Numbered from the stretch's first letter, positions 22,012-33,071 are shown. The stretch: 64,000 nt of DNA from Chlamydoabsidia padenii (GCA_025330725.1 JAIWND010000015.1:434001-498000); one strand, 5' to 3'. Notes: generated from the sequence alone by a model not told the origin. Made by a program: numbers and translations.

Positions 22012-22390
22012 AAGTTAATCTTTTCGTTGCATTACTTCAAGTATATTATATATTATCTACCTTGTTGATACCTGTATCCATCTCTTGTGGTTCGGTAGGT
22101 GATGTTGTGGGTGAATTGACAAAAGAAGGAGACCTTGAAATGTTTGGACTTCCATGGGCATCCAAAAGACTTTTATCAGATTGATCTTGAATGTCTGGTG
22201 AGTAAGTTGGTGTGTCTTCTTGAAGAGGATGGTCATGAGGTTCGCCGCCACTAATGTCGTCATCATGGACATCTTCAGTATCTGGATTTGCTCCAACATT
22301 AGTTATCAAGTCGGTTTCCTCCTGTTCTTGCTGTTGTTGTTGTTGAATGTTATCCATAGTCTCGTCGTGATCTTTGGTTGTCGTATTCAT
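20091..22390 (-). CDS. Carotenoid cleavage oxygenase-like protein (RPE65 family), iron ligands apparently lost
   Basis: Exons 22061-22390, 21762-21955, 21410-21698, 20895-21340 and 20091-20823; 663 aa. The intron 21341-21409 is GC-AG (donor GCAAGT). After a disordered acidic N-terminus (about 110 aa) the family fold is clear: GTFTFGHIFDG, then PGVDGHLFCQNMANH, FDLKPTRLLTWDEINP, YDATTGEYINF, SFSITQHYIVL, HVNAFEEDNGQLFVD and LVSVVLDVIRHTSFLLILDA. Enzymes of this family use four His to bind Fe(II). By eye the four positions read Asn (SCPNGQYD), Asn (GYVNSFSI), Asn (LNHVNAFE, using the HxxN register) and Gly/Arg (PLSLGRGSL where PFGFHG is usual). If correct it is a pseudoenzyme. In Mucorales, active members make trisporoid sex signals from beta-carotene. 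Confidence 0.85.
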
Positions 22391-23802
22391 ATTGGATGTG
22401 TTTATCGAAAAGAAAAAGAAGGAGACCCAGAAAAAAAAAAATCGGTCCAGCCTTTTTTTTTTTCGCCTTTCCGAAAATTGAATTCCCGCCTTTTTCTCTC
22501 CCTCCTAGAATGATCTTGTTGCTTCTTTTTTGATAACTTTGGACTTGAATCAAACTGATAATAGTCTATACATTGAAGCGTATCTGATTACTTTAAATCA
22601 TAGTACGCAAAAGATACTTGATTGCGCAATAAAGAAAGAAGGGCGATTTCAGGTCCCACTTATACCTTGATCGAGATAGGGTTATCATGCATCTTGGCAT
22701 TACACACCTTTGTCGCTAGAACTCTCAATTAGATTTTGGTTTTGATAAGATATTGAGCAATCAATACCGAAATTGGTACTGGTATTGACAAAATGAATAT
22801 TGCAAATCCAGGCGTCGATCAAAAATTCCAATTCTATTAATGTATGTGCATCTAATGGATGCTATCTGTTGTGGGGTCGAAAATTAGTATAGTATAGTAT
22901 AGTGTATTGTTATATATTGAATAATAATAAAACAAATTGAAGCTACATTATACTTTGGTTGAACTATAAAGGACAAAGGAAAGGGATGGAAGTATAGAGA
23001 AGGGAAAAATAGTATCGTATAAGACGGGTCAAAGAGTTTATATGGAAAAAGGGTAGAGGGCATCTTGATTACCCCTAAAAATATCACTATTGATTCCAAT
23101 TCTCATCAGCCGGTATTTAAATGTTAAACCCCAGATCTGCATGAATTTCCCAGCCTGATAAACCAACTCTGACCATCATAGGTGGTCTATAGCAGGAGAT
23201 ATTCACGTTGAAAAAAAAAAAACAGAGTTTTTACATCCTTACACCGTCGTGTTCGTGATACAAAAAGAGTTTGGATGATCATCCTTGTAAAGGCAATGAA
23301 TCAAGGGATCCAGCTGTGAATGTCAGAAATATAATGAGAATATGTATACACCAAGAATATAGAATGAGAATAGGATAGGTTTTTATTGATATAGATAATG
23401 TAATTCTATTATAGTAGCATAAAGAGAAATAAAAGAAGCTGAATGGTAAAAGAAGGGTGAGCAAGGTTATACTATCATTCAAAAAGTCATCACATCAATA
23501 TCAAGGATTATGAATGGTGACATGATTCTTTACCTCGAGTTGACCTACAACAATCGATTAAGCTCTTGTATCCTGTATGATCACCACCACCATCACTATT
23601 TCAAAGACCCTGTTGTTGTCACATCCTTGACGCGATTCCATAATAAATAAATAAAAAGACATGTAATTTATTGATGATAAAACAAATAATCTAGTCTATT
23701 TTATATTGTAAGTCGAAGGCAGTCGCCTAGTCAAGTTCCCTAAAAATGAATTTAGGCGGTTTCATCCTATTATACAAACCAATTAGTCTTCTATTTCCAT
23801 CA
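22391..23802. other. 1.4-kb intergenic region
   Basis: A motif copy (GAATTCCCGCC, about 22480) lies 90 bp upstream of the carotenoid-oxygenase-like start. There is an AGTAT micro-repeat at about 22886-22903, and the rest is AT-rich. I find no convincing exon, tRNA or snoRNA; open frames here are short and without domain character. Confidence 0.5.
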
Positions 23803-24282
23803 CTATTTACAAATCACTTTTTTCTTTACCTTCTTGAAGACATAGGTCAAATGACACTTGCCACAGTATTGACGGTCAGTGTGCCAAGCCATAAAGACAC
23901 CAGCACCACAGGTAGGAGTAGGACATTCACGACGGAGACGGGTGATCTTACCAGCTTCGTCCACCTTGTAGAACTTGAGGATAGCCATCTTGACCTTCTT
24001 GCGCTTGTGCTTAATCTTCTTGGGAGTAGTATAAGTCTTCTTCTTACGCTTCTTACCACCACCCAACAATTCGGCGTTCAAGTGAAGAGTAGAGTTGTCT
24101 TGGACACCATAATCCAAAAGACCACCAGAGACCAAAGATTTACCACCAAAGGACAACAATTGAGCACCACAAGGAATACCTTCACGAGATTCCACCATGG
24201 ACTTGACATCAGCAACAGAGGAGTTGTCGTTGACGTTAAGAGCGAGCGTGTTGCCCGCAAGAGACTTGACAAAGACTTGCAT
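23803..24282 (-). CDS. RPS31: 40S ribosomal protein eS31 (S27a) fused to a degenerate ubiquitin-like domain
   Basis: Single coding exon, 159 aa. Residues 76 onward ([20 protein letters not shown], ending with a CX4C..CX2C zinc site CPTPTC / CGKC) are a normal eS31. The first 76 residues align with ubiquitin ([10 protein letters not shown]..., EGIP, STLHL, terminal GGG) but are heavily changed. Ile44 becomes Ser, Val70 Asn, Arg42 Leu, Arg72 Glu, Lys63 Asp, Lys11 Asn and Lys29 Met, and one residue is missing near position 57. Lys48, Lys27 and Lys6 positions remain. The hydrophobic patch and E1-contact Arg72 are gone, so this part should not work as ubiquitin, though the Gly-Gly cleavage site persists. 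Upstream, GTAAGT near 24416 suggests a 5'UTR intron. It shares a divergent region with RSC7. Confidence 0.93.
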   Translation of the reverse strand: MQVFVKSLAGNTLALNVNDNSSVADVKSMVESREGIPCGAQLLSFGGKSLVSGGLLDYGVQDNSTLHLNAELLGGGKKRKKKTYTTPKKIKHKRKKVKMAILKFYKVDEAGKITRLRRECPTPTCGAGVFMAWHTDRQYCGKCHLTYVFKKVKKKVICK

Positions 24283-24608
24283 TTTTTTTATAGTGTTAAC
24301 CAGATAACTCGATTAGATTTTTCAGTTGGTAAATAGAGACGAAAAACAAAATCTATAAGAGAGAATGTGAGTATCAACATATGGTCTTTTATGACTTTAT
24401 ACTGCATGACTTACCTTCCTCACTATCTGAAGTTGCTAAAGGGGAAAGAAAAGAAGAAAAAAACAAAAGTGGGTTGAAGGGGTAAAGGAAAAAAAAAAAC
24501 TTTTCAAATCCCGTCCGACGAATCAAAATCGTGTGAAATCAAAAAGGTATATATATTTTTTTTTTTGTCAATCACTTTTTTCCTGTTTCTTACTCCTCAA
24601 CTCATACC
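24283..24608. promoter_or_regulatory. Divergent promoter region (eS31 / RSC7-like)
   Basis: 326 bp lie between two divergent starts. TTTTCAAATCCCGTCC at about 24501-24516 sits about 100 bp upstream of the RSC7-like start and is one of the recurrent motif copies. On the minus strand a probable 5'UTR intron of eS31 (donor at about 24416, acceptor near 24354) occupies part of the region. Confidence 0.5.
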
Positions 24609-25690
24609 ATGGTGGAAGGTGCAGCGAACAATACCAACAATACTACTCATCTTGGCAAACGAAAAGGGAAACAGTCAAAAACAAAAGGACAAGGTACAAC
24701 TGCTTCACCAGACGACACTAGTTTTTTAGATGATGAAAGCGACTTGTCGTTTGATGAAGATTTGGACTTGAGCGACACTGAAACGACGACGACAGGTAGC
24801 AACAAAAAACGTGGACCAGCCAAAACTGAACAACCACCTCAGCAACAAGCACAACAAGTCCCTGAAGAAGAAAGCGATACGGATGAAGCAGGTGAAAAGA
24901 AAGTGGATAAGGATGGACATCTTTTAGAAGGTAAAAAAAAAGAAACTGATTGACGTGATGATGACTCCCCACACTTAATTTTATTCAACTAACCTTCTTT
25001 TTATCACTAGGACGAGAATACAAAGTCTTGACTTTTGAACTTCCTCAACGTGGTCGTACTCTCTTCATGTTCTCCAAGGATCCAGCAGCACTCCTCAACT
25101 TTCGTGACAGCTTTGTATTCATCAAGAAGAATCCCAAACTGGTCAAGGTCTATGTCACAGATGAAGAAAAAAGCTATTTGGTGGAAACCAACAAACTTCG
25201 GGCGACATTCCGAACAAGGGATGTTTCGGTGGTATCAGCACGATCGGTCTACAAGGTATTTGGTCATAGGGTAGTCAAGAAAGGACGACGGGGTAAAGAC
25301 GATTATTACTATACTGGCGAATATGACGAAAACGAACCGGTACCTGATTCTGATGACGAAGCTCAAGCACTACAACGTTTGGAGAATGATAAACTGGCTG
25401 CTGCTGCTGCTGCTGCTGCAAAAGTACCACCGACCTTGATTAATACCAATATGCTCCAATCAACACCAACACAATCTGATATAGTCACCTTGAAACCGAC
25501 ATTGGAACCTCTTAATGCTTATAATTGGTTACATCATGCCGCTGTCTCCGTCCGTGATTTTAGTGCACAGTTACATTCTTATCGACAAAATAACACTACA
25601 TTTTATGATATCCATACCAATGCTTATCAGATCCCCCACTCCAAACAGGCCACTACTATTACCTCTAAATTACCCCCACCTTCAGTATAG
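24609..25690 (+). CDS. RSC7/SWP82-type chromatin-remodelling subunit
   Basis: Exons 24609-24930 and 25011-25690; 333 aa. The N-terminal third is acidic and disordered. The conserved domain begins at EGREYKVLTFELPQRGRTLF and continues MFSKDPAALLNFRDSFVF, NPKLVKVYVTDEEKSYLVE, FRTRDVSVVSARSVYKVFG and DDYYYTGEYDE. This is the signature of the Rsc7/Npl6-Swp82 family found in RSC and SWI/SNF complexes of fungi. An Ala run and a C-terminal tail follow. The protein is nuclear. The two exons join in phase (G|GA). The start is the first ATG after T-rich sequence. Length is short relative to yeast Npl6 but usual for basal fungi. Confidence 0.88.
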
Positions 25691-25834
25691 TTAATTACAC
25701 CCTTCTCTTTGTACTTTATCGATCATCATAATAAAACAACGGAAACAGGGGGGCTCTTTTAATAACCCCATGTCTCTGATATATTGTACATAATATCCAA
25801 ATTGTCTTTTATTATCATAATATATATAAAATTG

Positions 25835-27370
25835 TCATTGTCTATTATCTAGGGATAAGGGTGTTTCCAAAGAGTTATCCATGTCTTCCCATTGACCGTC
25901 ATCATCCATCCATTGTTGTTGTTGTCGATCATCCAAATAATCCCCATCCGATTCACTACCAGAATCATAGTAATAAAAGGTTGTATCATTATTATTGTGT
26001 TGTTGTAGGTTGATAGCCTCTTCTTCTTGTTGCTGTTGTTCGACTGATTCCACCACACTATTGTTTAACATCCGCATTCGTTCTTCAATAGATATTTCTC
26101 GTACTAGGTATCCTTCCGAATCACGTCGAATAAGATGTGGTTGCTGGCGATGTTGTTGTTGTTGTTGTTGTTGTTGTTTGTCGAAGATGGAAGGACGTAG
26201 ATCATCGGGATCTCTTGGTGGCCAGTAGAATGGAAGTTTCGGATCTATAGCATAGGTTAGTCATCAATATGTATTTTTCCTTTATCCCCTCCCCTTTATA
26301 TATCATATACATGTCTTACCTATGCTGGGTCTAAGGGTGAAAGAAAGACCATCACCAATACTAGATCGAGGGAAAAGCCATAGAAGAGGATTGTTGCCAA
26401 GGACCGAAGCTATATTTCTGTAAGTACCTAAATCATATGGAAAGTCTACCTAGAGAGAGAGAGAGAGTTAGTACCATTATTTGATTTCCAATGTTGACCT
26501 TACATATTCGATTTTTCTTCTTTTAATCAAACTTTTGACTTTTGATCTTTCCCAAGCTTCAATGGTAGTTTGTCCATTTAATACACAATAACCGTGGTAG
26601 AGTCCAAGAAGAGATACAGCAAACACCGTGATAAAAATCCCTGCCACATTGTATACCATAAATATCATTTCGGTTATTGTTACTGGTCGAAGAGTATTGC
26701 GCTATGAAAATAAAGAGAGGTGAGTACAGACACAGCCTACCTTTCCCCACCACCACCACCACCATCTCCACTTACCAAACTATTTGTATCCATGATTTGC
26801 ATCAATCGCCATATTAAAAGATATAAAGCATAGCCACAAGTCAGACTGACAAACAAGATAAACCGGAAAAAGTAAGGATAGTTACCATGACCTACACAAT
26901 TATTGATCCAAGGACAGTGATGATCCATCTTGAGAATACAGCGTCTACACACCCGACAATGATGTGCGCGAGGTGGTTTATAAGCATCGCAAGACCGACA
27001 ATACCTAGGTCCTGTTTCACCCTTGTTGGCATGGACTTCTTCAGGGGCAGGAATCAAAGAGTAAGGAGGTTCCTAGACAGACATTATAAGAATATAAAGT
27101 GAGTTAATAGACCCATCCAACCCTGTTTTTTTCTTTTCTTTTTACCCAGCCATCAGGTACTTTTCCTGGTTCAGTAACAATAGCCATATAGTAGTAATAA
27201 CCAAGGATTAGGATACCGAGATTAAGTGGACCCAATGTTGTTACTATTTGAGGAGAAGACCAACCACCAAGAGCAGGTGCCAAGATAATCCATTGTGAAG
27301 TAGTAGCAAATGATAGGATTAATAAGCTGACACCAATAACAATATATTGACCATTGATGGTTTCTAGCAT
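25835..27370 (-). CDS. DHHC protein S-palmitoyltransferase (PFA-like)
   Basis: Exons 27146-27370, 26776-27072, 26504-26701, 26320-26449 and 25835-26244; 419 aa. Two N-terminal membrane helices (IVIGVSLLILSFATTS; GPLNLGILILGYYYY) come first. They are followed by the cysteine-rich DHHC domain (RYCRSCDAYKPPRAHHC, CILKMDHHCPWINNCVGHGN), two further helices (FILFVSLTCGYALYLLI; VAGIFITVFAVSLLGLY) and a C-terminal tail with WPPRDPDDLRP and polyQ/Asn-Asp-rich sequence. The catalytic Cys is in DHHC. The order and the NCVGxxN motif fit the PFA4 branch (ER, chitin synthase palmitoylation in yeast); substrate is not deducible. All junctions are in phase. Confidence 0.9.
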
Positions 27371-27793
27371 GGCCGCATTGAAAGAAGAGAGGAAGAGAGA
27401 GATGGAGAAACTTTTTGGAGGTCAAGATTTTTTTTTTGGGGGGGGGGAACTTTGAAATGTCGTTGTCGGGATGTGAACTTGCCAAAGGGTCAGAAATCAG
27501 GACAACTTTTTTGATTTCCCCTTTCCTCCCCTCCCCCCCAATGTACAATGATTCATTAAAAAGAGATATGACCTTTCACTTTTTATATATACAGTATATG
27601 TAGCAAGTTGGGTTTCTTATCAAGTAATAACCTTGATTGATTGGGTTTTTTTCGAAAATGGGCTCATGCGATTTCTATTTTTAGGTTTTGAAAGTAGGGG
27701 CGGAAGGAGAACTCAAAATAAAAAAGCTTGGCTTTTTTTTTTTTTTTTTTTTTTTTTTGTCTCTTTCTTTCCTTTTACCTTTATTTTACACTC
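27371..27793. other. Divergent intergenic region (DHHC / rhomboid)
   Basis: It holds a G-rich run near 27437-27447, weak motif relatives (CTTTGAAATGTCG at about 27451, TTTTGAAAGTAGGGGCGG at about 27683) and a T23-type tract just before the rhomboid start. No gene seen. Confidence 0.45.
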
Positions 27794-29138
27794 ATGGGTC
27801 GACCTCCTTCATCTTCATATCAACGTGCCAATTCTTTTGGTGCCAACGATATACCTATCAGTGCACAAACGTCCCTACTAGGCTCACCACCACCACCACC
27901 TTCACATAACGACAACAATATGCCAGCACCACAACAAACTCCTCCTCCAACTGGTAAACAACAAGGAAATGAATATTATCCTTCTGATATAGAAATGCAA
28001 AATAGAACACCCACACCTGCACCTTATTACCACCCTCAACAATACCACCACAATAACATGTATCCTCAACCACCACAACCAATGTATATACAACCTGTTG
28101 ACATTTATACCGGTCATCCTTTGAAACGTGCTCTACTCGGTCCAATACGACATGCGATATTCAGCAAACTCAGTGCACTAGCAATGTTGGCCATAATGAT
28201 CTATGAACTGGTCCGTAACTATCAATTAACAGGTAGTGTGATCCAAACCCAACCCAACTTTAATGTCATGATCGGACCTTCCTTCTCGGTACTCATCAAC
28301 ATTGGTGCCAAATTTACACCCTGTATGCGAACATTACCGAACCTCTCACTATCAAGTCAATATGGCCAATGTTTTGCACCTACCGATACCTGTACACTCA
28401 GTCAAATGTGCGGCTTGACCTCCACTACCACAGCACCCAACCAAGCCTATCGATTTGTCCTTCCCATCTTTATGCATGCGGGTATTGTCCATTTCCTTTT
28501 AAACATGCTGACACATCTTCGACTGGGGGTGGATTTGGAACGTAATCTGGGTTTGCCGCGCTATGTACTCTTGTATATGGGCTCAGGAATCTGGGGGTTC
28601 ATACTGAGTGCCATGTTGTCCAACGAAAACACGGCGTCGATGGGTTGCTCGGGGGCATTATTTGGCTTGATTGGATACATGTTTATTGATGTCTTGGTCA
28701 ATTGGAAGGTGATTCAGCATCCATGGCGCGAATTAATCAGTCTGTTGATTTCGACCATCATCTCTTTGGTCTTGGGGCTTTTGCCAGGTTTGGATAACTT
28801 TGCTCATTTGGGTGGGTTTATCGTTGGTTTGGTGATGGGGCTCTTGATTGCTCCTACTCGGCCCATGGCATCGAAGAATCTGCAAATGCTTACTTGGTTG
28901 GGTCGAATCTTGGCTTTGGCGATCTTGATTGTCATGTTTGTGGTGGGTATTAAACAGTTTTATGAATCTGCTGATCCGTCTTTGGTAAGTTTCCCTATTC
29001 ATTATTAAAATAACCCCTTGGTTTATACTTATTCTCTCTCTCTCTCTCTCTCTCTTTACATAGATCTGTCCTAATTGCAAATACCTAAGTTGCTTACCTG
29101 TCAATGGATGGTGTGACAACAATCAGCCTGGTATCTAG
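27794..29138 (+). CDS. Rhomboid-family intramembrane serine protease
   Basis: Exons 27794-28984 and 29064-29138; 421 aa. A Pro/Gln/Tyr-rich cytoplasmic N-terminus (about 115 aa) precedes at least six or seven membrane helices. Rhomboid landmarks are present: FMHAGIVHFLLNML on helix 2, SMGCSGALFGLIGYM with the catalytic Ser (GxSG), and LDNFAHLGGFIVGLVMG with the catalytic His. The extra luminal loop with paired Cys (CFAPTDTC, QMCGL) and a C-terminal Cys-rich end (ICPNCKYLSCLPVNGWC) are typical of eukaryotic secretory-pathway rhomboids (RHBDL-like). The start at 27794 is preferred over an upstream in-frame ATG because that frame would begin with a poly-Phe run encoded by a T tract. Confidence 0.92.
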
Positions 29139-29387
29139 TTATAGTCCCTTGCGTCATGTATCATTATTATATTTTTTAAATAAAAATATCTTTTATCACA
29201 TTCTAGTTTATAGAATCATTGATTATGACATTTGACATCAACAAGCGGCCAATCACTGACCGGAGTTCATGCAATCTTCATTTATAAAAAATCACACACT
29301 CGGATCCTTCTTTTTTTTTCTTCTTCTTCCTTCCTTTTTACTTTTATTCTTTACTTTTTATCCAACTTTTATATTCAACAAACAACA
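29139..29387 (+). promoter_or_regulatory. SOD1 promoter with CCAAT box
   Basis: A CCAAT box (GCGGCCAATCACTG, centred about 29251) lies roughly 135 bp upstream of the SOD1 start, followed by a CT-rich stretch. In fungi CCAAT is bound by the Hap/NF-Y complex; control by it is inferred. Confidence 0.4.
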
Positions 29388-30068
29388 ATGGTTAAAGCTG
29401 TCTGCGTCCTTCTTGGTGACTCCAAAGTCACTGGAACTGTTACATTCACTCAAGAATCTGAAAAGGCACCTACCGCAATTGATGCCAACATCTCTGGTTT
29501 GACTGAAGGAAAACATGGTTTCCATGTTCATGAATTTGGTGACACTACTAATGGTATGTAAGCATAACTAGTTTGAAAATGAACGTAGACTGACTAAACT
29601 CTTCTCTTCTTCTTTTTTTTGGGGGGGGGGAGGGGGAAATAGGTTGTATCTCTGCTGGTAATCACTTTAATCCTTTTGATAAACCTCACGGTGCTCCTGA
29701 AGATGAAATCCGTCATCTTGGTGATCTTGGCAATGTCATTGCAGGTGCTGATGGAAAAGCTACCTTGAAAGTGACCGATAATCATATCAAGTTGATGGGT
29801 CCCCATTCTGTTATTGGGTAAGCAGGATGAATCACACCTATCAAAAGGAAAAAGACTGACTGATTTGCTTTACCATAGTCGTACGGTGGTTGTCCATGCT
29901 GATGAAGATGATCTTGGCAAGACTTCTCATGAATTGTCAAAGGCCACTGGTAATTCTGGTGATCGATTGGCCTGTGGTGTCATCGGCGGTAAGTGTTTAC
30001 TTTCTCATACTCTCAATACTCATTTACTCACCCTTGTCTATTTTTTTCTTTTGACAGTGTGCAAGTAA
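29388..30068 (+). CDS. SOD1: Cu/Zn superoxide dismutase
   Basis: Exons 29388-29553, 29643-29817, 29879-29988 and 30058-30068 (11 nt: V C K stop); 153 aa, exactly the usual length. All metal ligands are visible: HVHEFGD (Cu), [27 protein letters not shown] (bridging and Zn ligands with Asp) and [10 protein letters not shown]. The disulfide pair is present (CISAG and DRLACGVIG). It converts superoxide to peroxide plus oxygen in the cytosol and intermembrane space. No signal peptide. Poly(A) signals AATAAATAAAA follow at about 30123. Confidence 0.97.
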
Positions 30069-30965
30069 ACCACAATTGGAAAGTCTCAAATATAAATAGC
30101 TTAGTAGTATTTTTTGAAAAAAACAATAAATAAAATGGATGATTGATACGTGGAACAACATGGGTGTTGGAGGATTTGGTGTGGGAAACTTTTTGTCTGT
30201 CCATGGATCATCAGTGATATCATGTTTAATTTATGCTATGATACTATACCCATCGACGATCGATTTACGTTTTATATAATGATTCAAATAGGTTTGACTG
30301 ATGATGACCCATGACACACTGATTTATGCTATTATGTATATTCAAACTCCGATAACCCGATGGGAGTCGTGGCTCTTTTTTTTTTTTTTTTTTTTTACTG
30401 GCTTGACATGCATGACAAGATACATAAGCATACATTTCGACAATGGATATCTTTACGATGGGTAGGTGACATTTTAACTGGATTAAGTGTAATCGGGATG
30501 GTATGTATCACCCATTGGTATTAGCATTAAGAAGTACATGTTTGGCGTGACAAGCCAATAGCAATGCCTTATCGGGACGGTACCACTTGTTAATGATTAC
30601 CAGGTATTGAACACTTTTTCACTTTTTCTGAATGCCTTAATTAGGATGGGAGCAAGATCAAGAATCTTACTCATTCAAAATATTGATGCTCATGCATGGG
30701 AAATGTAGTGTATCTACTATACTTACATACACAGTATGAAAAATGTTTATGTAGATGTATTTATGTTTGAACCAAAAAGTGAGAGTACCTACAAACCACA
30801 GCAAATCGAGATTGAGTTTGCTCAGATTCTTCCTCGTCGTATGAAACACTTTGTGTAAATTCAAATCCCGATTTTGCGAATTTTTAAAATGTGTATTCCC
30901 CCGCTTCTCTTTTTTTAACTCCTCCTTTTCTTCCCTTCTTTTTTTTTCCCCCACTACACATATAA
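30069..30965. other. Intergenic, 0.9 kb
   Basis: SOD1 3' flank, then AT-rich sequence with a T22 tract near 30380. A motif copy (TTCAAATCCCG at about 30861) lies about 100 bp before the next start codon, followed by a second AATTTTTAAAATG..CCCCCGC-like stretch. No gene recognised. Confidence 0.5.
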
Positions 30966-31477
30966 ATGGACTCCATTCGTTACAAGCATCTGATCATAAT
31001 TCCTTCCAATAACAACAAGCAATATGGAATCCTTGGCATGATATAACCTTTAGCTATTTCTCTTTATTGGACAATAAACTTCCGGATGATGTAAAGAAAA
31101 AGGCAAGTGACAAAGAAGTAACATAAATCAGTATTCATATTATGTTATTACCTTATTCTTCTAGGTAACAATGACGTGCTTGAACCGGAGGATGGGATAA
31201 ATGATTGGTATTATATGGTAATATAGATAGGTAAATCATACTTTTTTGACATGTATGTTTTTGTATTAATATGCTTAATCAAGTAACTCAACTTGTCTGC
31301 CTCTCACTTTCTCTCTCTCTCTCTCTCCTGTTTTATAAATAGAAACAGCTTGGAGTGACATTGACGTGTGATGGAAAAGCAATAATGATTGGTAAAATAG
31401 TACAAGGTCCGGGAACAAAAGTATGGGAAAACATAACAAGATTTGATAATGGTGTCACACCGCCCTTGTTATACTGA
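30966..31477 (+). CDS. Small orphan protein, four exons
   Basis: Proposed exons are 30966-30978, 31020-31106, 31165-31217 and 31343-31477, in phase, for 95 aa. The protein runs MDSIPIWNPWHDITFSYF, SLLDNKLPDDVKKK, then LEPEDGINDWYYMKQLGVTL and a C-terminal DNGVTPPLLY. I know no family with this sequence. There is no signal peptide or membrane helix; it is Trp/Asp-rich and compact. The first intron is only 41 nt, so the start exon is the weakest part; the other three exons show a consistent single frame bounded by good sites. The TATAAATGG context places an AT-rich box against the start. Gene reality is an inference from frame continuity. Confidence 0.55.
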
Positions 31478-32155
31478 AACAAGGCAGATCTACCATGGAT
31501 ACAAGGAACTATTTAATTGAATCTATCTCAAAAGGGTGACACGACCGTCTTCTTCATGCTGGATCCAGTCTGGTCTGATCCCATTTGATTTAGCTATAGT
31601 ATAAATAGTCTTATATCTTCTTTTTAGTATAGTTATCATATTGTCATATTAATAAAATAAAAAAAAGGGCTGTTATGCTGGTTTGATTGGAAATCTAAAA
31701 AGTATCCCGCTCCACAATTCATTTGCTTTATATGGGTCAAGGGGTGGTTTGGTGGTGTATCAAAAAAAAAAAAAAAGGCATGACAGGGCTTTTTTACTAT
31801 TGAACGAATTCAACCAAACAAAAGGCGGGGAATTGACACGTTGAAATCACTGCAATAAAATGTGAGTGTACCACGGATGCTCAGAGTCCGCCATCAGATT
31901 GGTCAATCACAGTTCCCATTTCAAATGATAAGAAACACAACATCCTTCAACATTTTCCCCTTTCTCTCTTCTTTTTTTCTCTATTTCTCTTTTATCCCCT
32001 CCTCCCTTGTTGTCATTTCATCTTTTTTTTTTTTTTACTGTCTATTCACAAACGACGAAACTGATCCTATCTTGGCTGAACCACCATCTTTAATCATTTC
32101 ACACCCCGCCTCGGCTCCACTCTTTTTTTTTTTTTTTTCCATCAAATCCAAATTC
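31478..32155. other. Intergenic, 0.7 kb
   Basis: It holds 3' flank AATAAAATAAAA at about 31653, an A14 tract at about 31771, GGCGGGGAATTGACA at about 31823 (motif-like), an inverted CCAAT (ATTGGTCAATCAC, about 31900) and CT/T-rich sequence. An in-frame ATG at 31862 would extend the cyclin by 98 residues of low-complexity Phe/Ser, which I consider 5' flank. Confidence 0.45.
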
Positions 32156-33071
32156 ATGCAGCTCAACATTGCTGAATATCCAGTACATAAACTGGTGCAT
32201 ATTGTATCTGACTTGTTAGAATCGATTATCACCACAAATGACGAGTTGATGATTGATACTCCTTTGACACATTTTCATTCTCGTGCAAAACCAAGTATAT
32301 CAATTCATGCCTATTTGTCAAGAATCCTCAAGTTTGCTCCTTTCTCGAATGAAGCATTATTGTCTTTATTGGTCTATTTTGATCGCATCGCTCTCAAACA
32401 ACAATATGCTGTAAATTCTTTCAATGTCCATCGCCTATTGATCACAAGGTAAAACTTTACCTTTTTTCTTTTTTCTTTTCTTTTTTCTCCTTCTCCTTCT
32501 TTTTGCACCCATTTTATTAACAAACAAATCCTATTCGTCAACATAGTATTGTTGTTGCTTCGAAATTCACATCAGATGTCTACTATCCAAATAGTCGATA
32601 TGCAAAGGTACACTTCCGACGCTTAAAAATGATCCATTTTAAAATACCGCATATTCTCATTCACTTTTTTTTTTTTTTTTTTTACAACAGGTCGGCGGCT
32701 TACCACTATTAGAACTTAATCAACTAGAATTGGAGTTTCTCTTTTTATGTGAATTCAAACTTCATGTCCCACTGGAAGATCTTCAAGATTACGGCGACCA
32801 ACTCCTTAGTCATGCTATGATCACCACCATTGATCAACTTGGAACAATGACGAAACCCATCTCAACATTAAAACCACAACCACCACAAAAGTCGACGCCC
32901 ATTCCTATTCCAACCACTAAAAATAGACCACCAACTAAACGACAACATATGGATTCGTTATGCGATACAACAGAACGACAAAAAAAGAAGAAAAGTTCGT
33001 ATCCACTTGCTTTGATACCAAAAGGATATTGTCCTTCTCCTCCATATACTAGAGACACACTATTACATTGA
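32156..33071 (+). CDS. PHO80/PREG1-type (Pcl) cyclin
   Basis: Exons 32156-32448, 32547-32607 and 32691-33071; 244 aa. The cyclin-like fold is clear: FHSRAKPSISIHAYLSRI, KFAPFSNEALLSLLVYFDRI, NSFNVHRLLITSIVVASKFT, DVYYPNSRYAKVGGLPLLEL and LELEFLFLCEFKLHVPLEDL. This is the arrangement of Pho80/Pcl cyclins that partner Pho85-type kinases, regulating phosphate response, glycogen and polarity. A basic, Pro/Thr-rich tail follows. It lacks a classical mitotic cyclin destruction box. Start chosen at the ATG right before MQLNIAEYPVHKLV, the first family-like residues. Confidence 0.88.

Noticed and set aside
23746..24336. 196-codon open frame on the plus strand
   Set aside because: It is antisense to the eS31 gene, which has clear protein-family evidence; the frame is open because of codon bias on the other strand.
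30290..30370. Possible C/D-box snoRNA (TGATGATGA followed by CTGA)
   Set aside because: No terminal stem and box spacing is not convincing; such short motifs are common in AT-rich sequence.
31862..32155. N-terminal extension of the cyclin from an upstream in-frame ATG
   Set aside because: The extra 98 residues are Phe/Ser low complexity encoded by T-rich leader sequence; the family-like sequence starts at 32156.
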